From the NCBI GenBank assembly GCA_023238725.1, contig CM041551.1, positions 171,501 through 235,500 on the forward strand: a DNA stretch of 64,000 bases, in the 5' to 3' direction. Below are positions 63,440 through 64,000 of the stretch, in pieces. The notes beneath the pieces are model-generated. The model made no database searches. It had not been told where the DNA came from and worked only from the letters and a program-made list of their open reading frames with translations. The translations under genes and the position numbers were made by a program. The stretch is from Scortum barcoo. Taxonomy: Eukaryota; Chordata; Actinopteri; Centrarchiformes; Terapontidae. The first letter of the stretch is position 1. Every line of letters starts with the position of its first letter.

Positions 63440-64000
63440 TGTGAACCCACTGTAGGTGCCCAGTAAATGCACATGCACTCTCCTCAAACTCTTCAGGGTT
63501 GCTGCAGGAGTGTCAGAAATATGTTTGTTTCCACAACAAGGAGCAGCAGCAGAGAGAAAACTGAACCTCCCTCCTCTGACAACTACTGATGATACTGAGA
63601 GAGAAGAAGATGAGAAGAAAAGAAGCTCAAAGTAGTTGATCAAGCCCGAGATTAAACGAGAGTAAACACTGGAGCCTTTGAGAGGTGGAGAGAGCTGAAA
63701 GATTCACACTGATGGAGAGTTAGACACATTTCTGTTGGGCAGGTAATGACCACTGTTTGATTTTCTATAAAATGAACCACAAAGCTAAGATGTAATAACT
63801 ACTGTAACAGTTCGTTGTGAATCTCATGTTACTGTGATGTTGATGCAGAGCTAACATTAGCTTTCTGATGCAAAGGCTAACAGCTAATGCTAGTGGTTAC
63901 CTTTGTTTTATCTGAAAGTTGTTAAAATTATCTTTAATCTGTCTGGAAACTTAGATCTTTTATCTAAGTTTCCAGACATAGTCATAGTCATATCAATTTG
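63440..64000. other. end of window, no exon recognised
   Basis: Presumed 5' intron or upstream region of pde1c. GCAGAGCTAACATTAGC-like sequence near 63846 resembles a fish DNA-element end. A short inverted pair (AAACTTAGATCTTTTATCTAAGTTT, about 63949-63973) makes a strong small hairpin. Confidence 0.35.

Overview
The window looks like euchromatic DNA from a ray-finned (teleost) fish. It is AT-rich, has split vertebrate genes with GT-AG introns, and is full of fish-typical transposable elements: Rex3 (RTE), L2/Rex1-like and L1/Tx1-like LINEs, Tc1-type DNA transposons, Gypsy-type LTR elements, a piggyBac-like MITE, and tetranucleotide microsatellites. No prokaryotic genes, CRISPR arrays or RNA genes were recognised. 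Three host genes are supported. (1) 5040-8262, plus strand: the last four exons of a coiled-coil gene, best explained as itprid1 (CCDC129/TESPA1/SSFA2 family). (2) 13284-17209, plus strand: a compact ppp1r17 (G-substrate, an inhibitor of PP1/PP2A), recognised by the KKPRRKDTP phosphorylation/inhibitor motif and its acidic C-terminus. (3) 62486 down to 21610, minus strand: fourteen consecutive coding exons of pde1c, the Ca2+/calmodulin-dependent cyclic nucleotide phosphodiesterase 1C, running to the stop codon; the 5'-most exon(s) lie beyond the window. From what is known of human 7p14.3, ITPRID1-PPP1R17-PDE1C occur there in the same order and orientation, so this is a conserved synteny block. 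ppp1r17 and pde1c are convergent, and a Rex3 copy with a perfect 15-bp target-site duplication sits between them. Layout: 0-5 kb Gypsy and LINE debris and minisatellites; 5-8.3 kb itprid1 3' exons; 9.4-12.5 kb low-complexity element and Gypsy remnant; 12.7-17.2 kb ppp1r17; 18.0-20.1 kb Rex3; 21.6-62.5 kb pde1c with very large, repeat-filled introns. Those introns hold a piggyBac-like MITE (24.3-25.2), a cluster of Rex3 and L2/Rex1 LINEs (25.9-29.7), an L2/CR1-like LINE with an SGNH-hydrolase ORF1 (31.9-34.5), and an R4-like LINE scrap (36.1). Further on are deleted Tc1 copies (40.0 and 48.9), a Gypsy integrase scrap (46.9), and a stacked insertion at 51.1-61.3 kb. In that stack an L1 on the minus strand was hit by a Tc1, which was in turn hit by a Gypsy-type LTR retrotransposon. 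The points most worth checking are: a +1 frameshift in conserved pde1c exon 10 (30116-30198); a GC-AG intron in the same gene; a single-copy inhibitor-motif exon in ppp1r17 where the human gene has two; a Gypsy copy with nearly identical LTRs but a broken pol; and a three-copy dispersed repeat I could not name. I found no convincing undescribed multigene system. The window is best read as three known neural/signalling genes in a repeat-rich locus.
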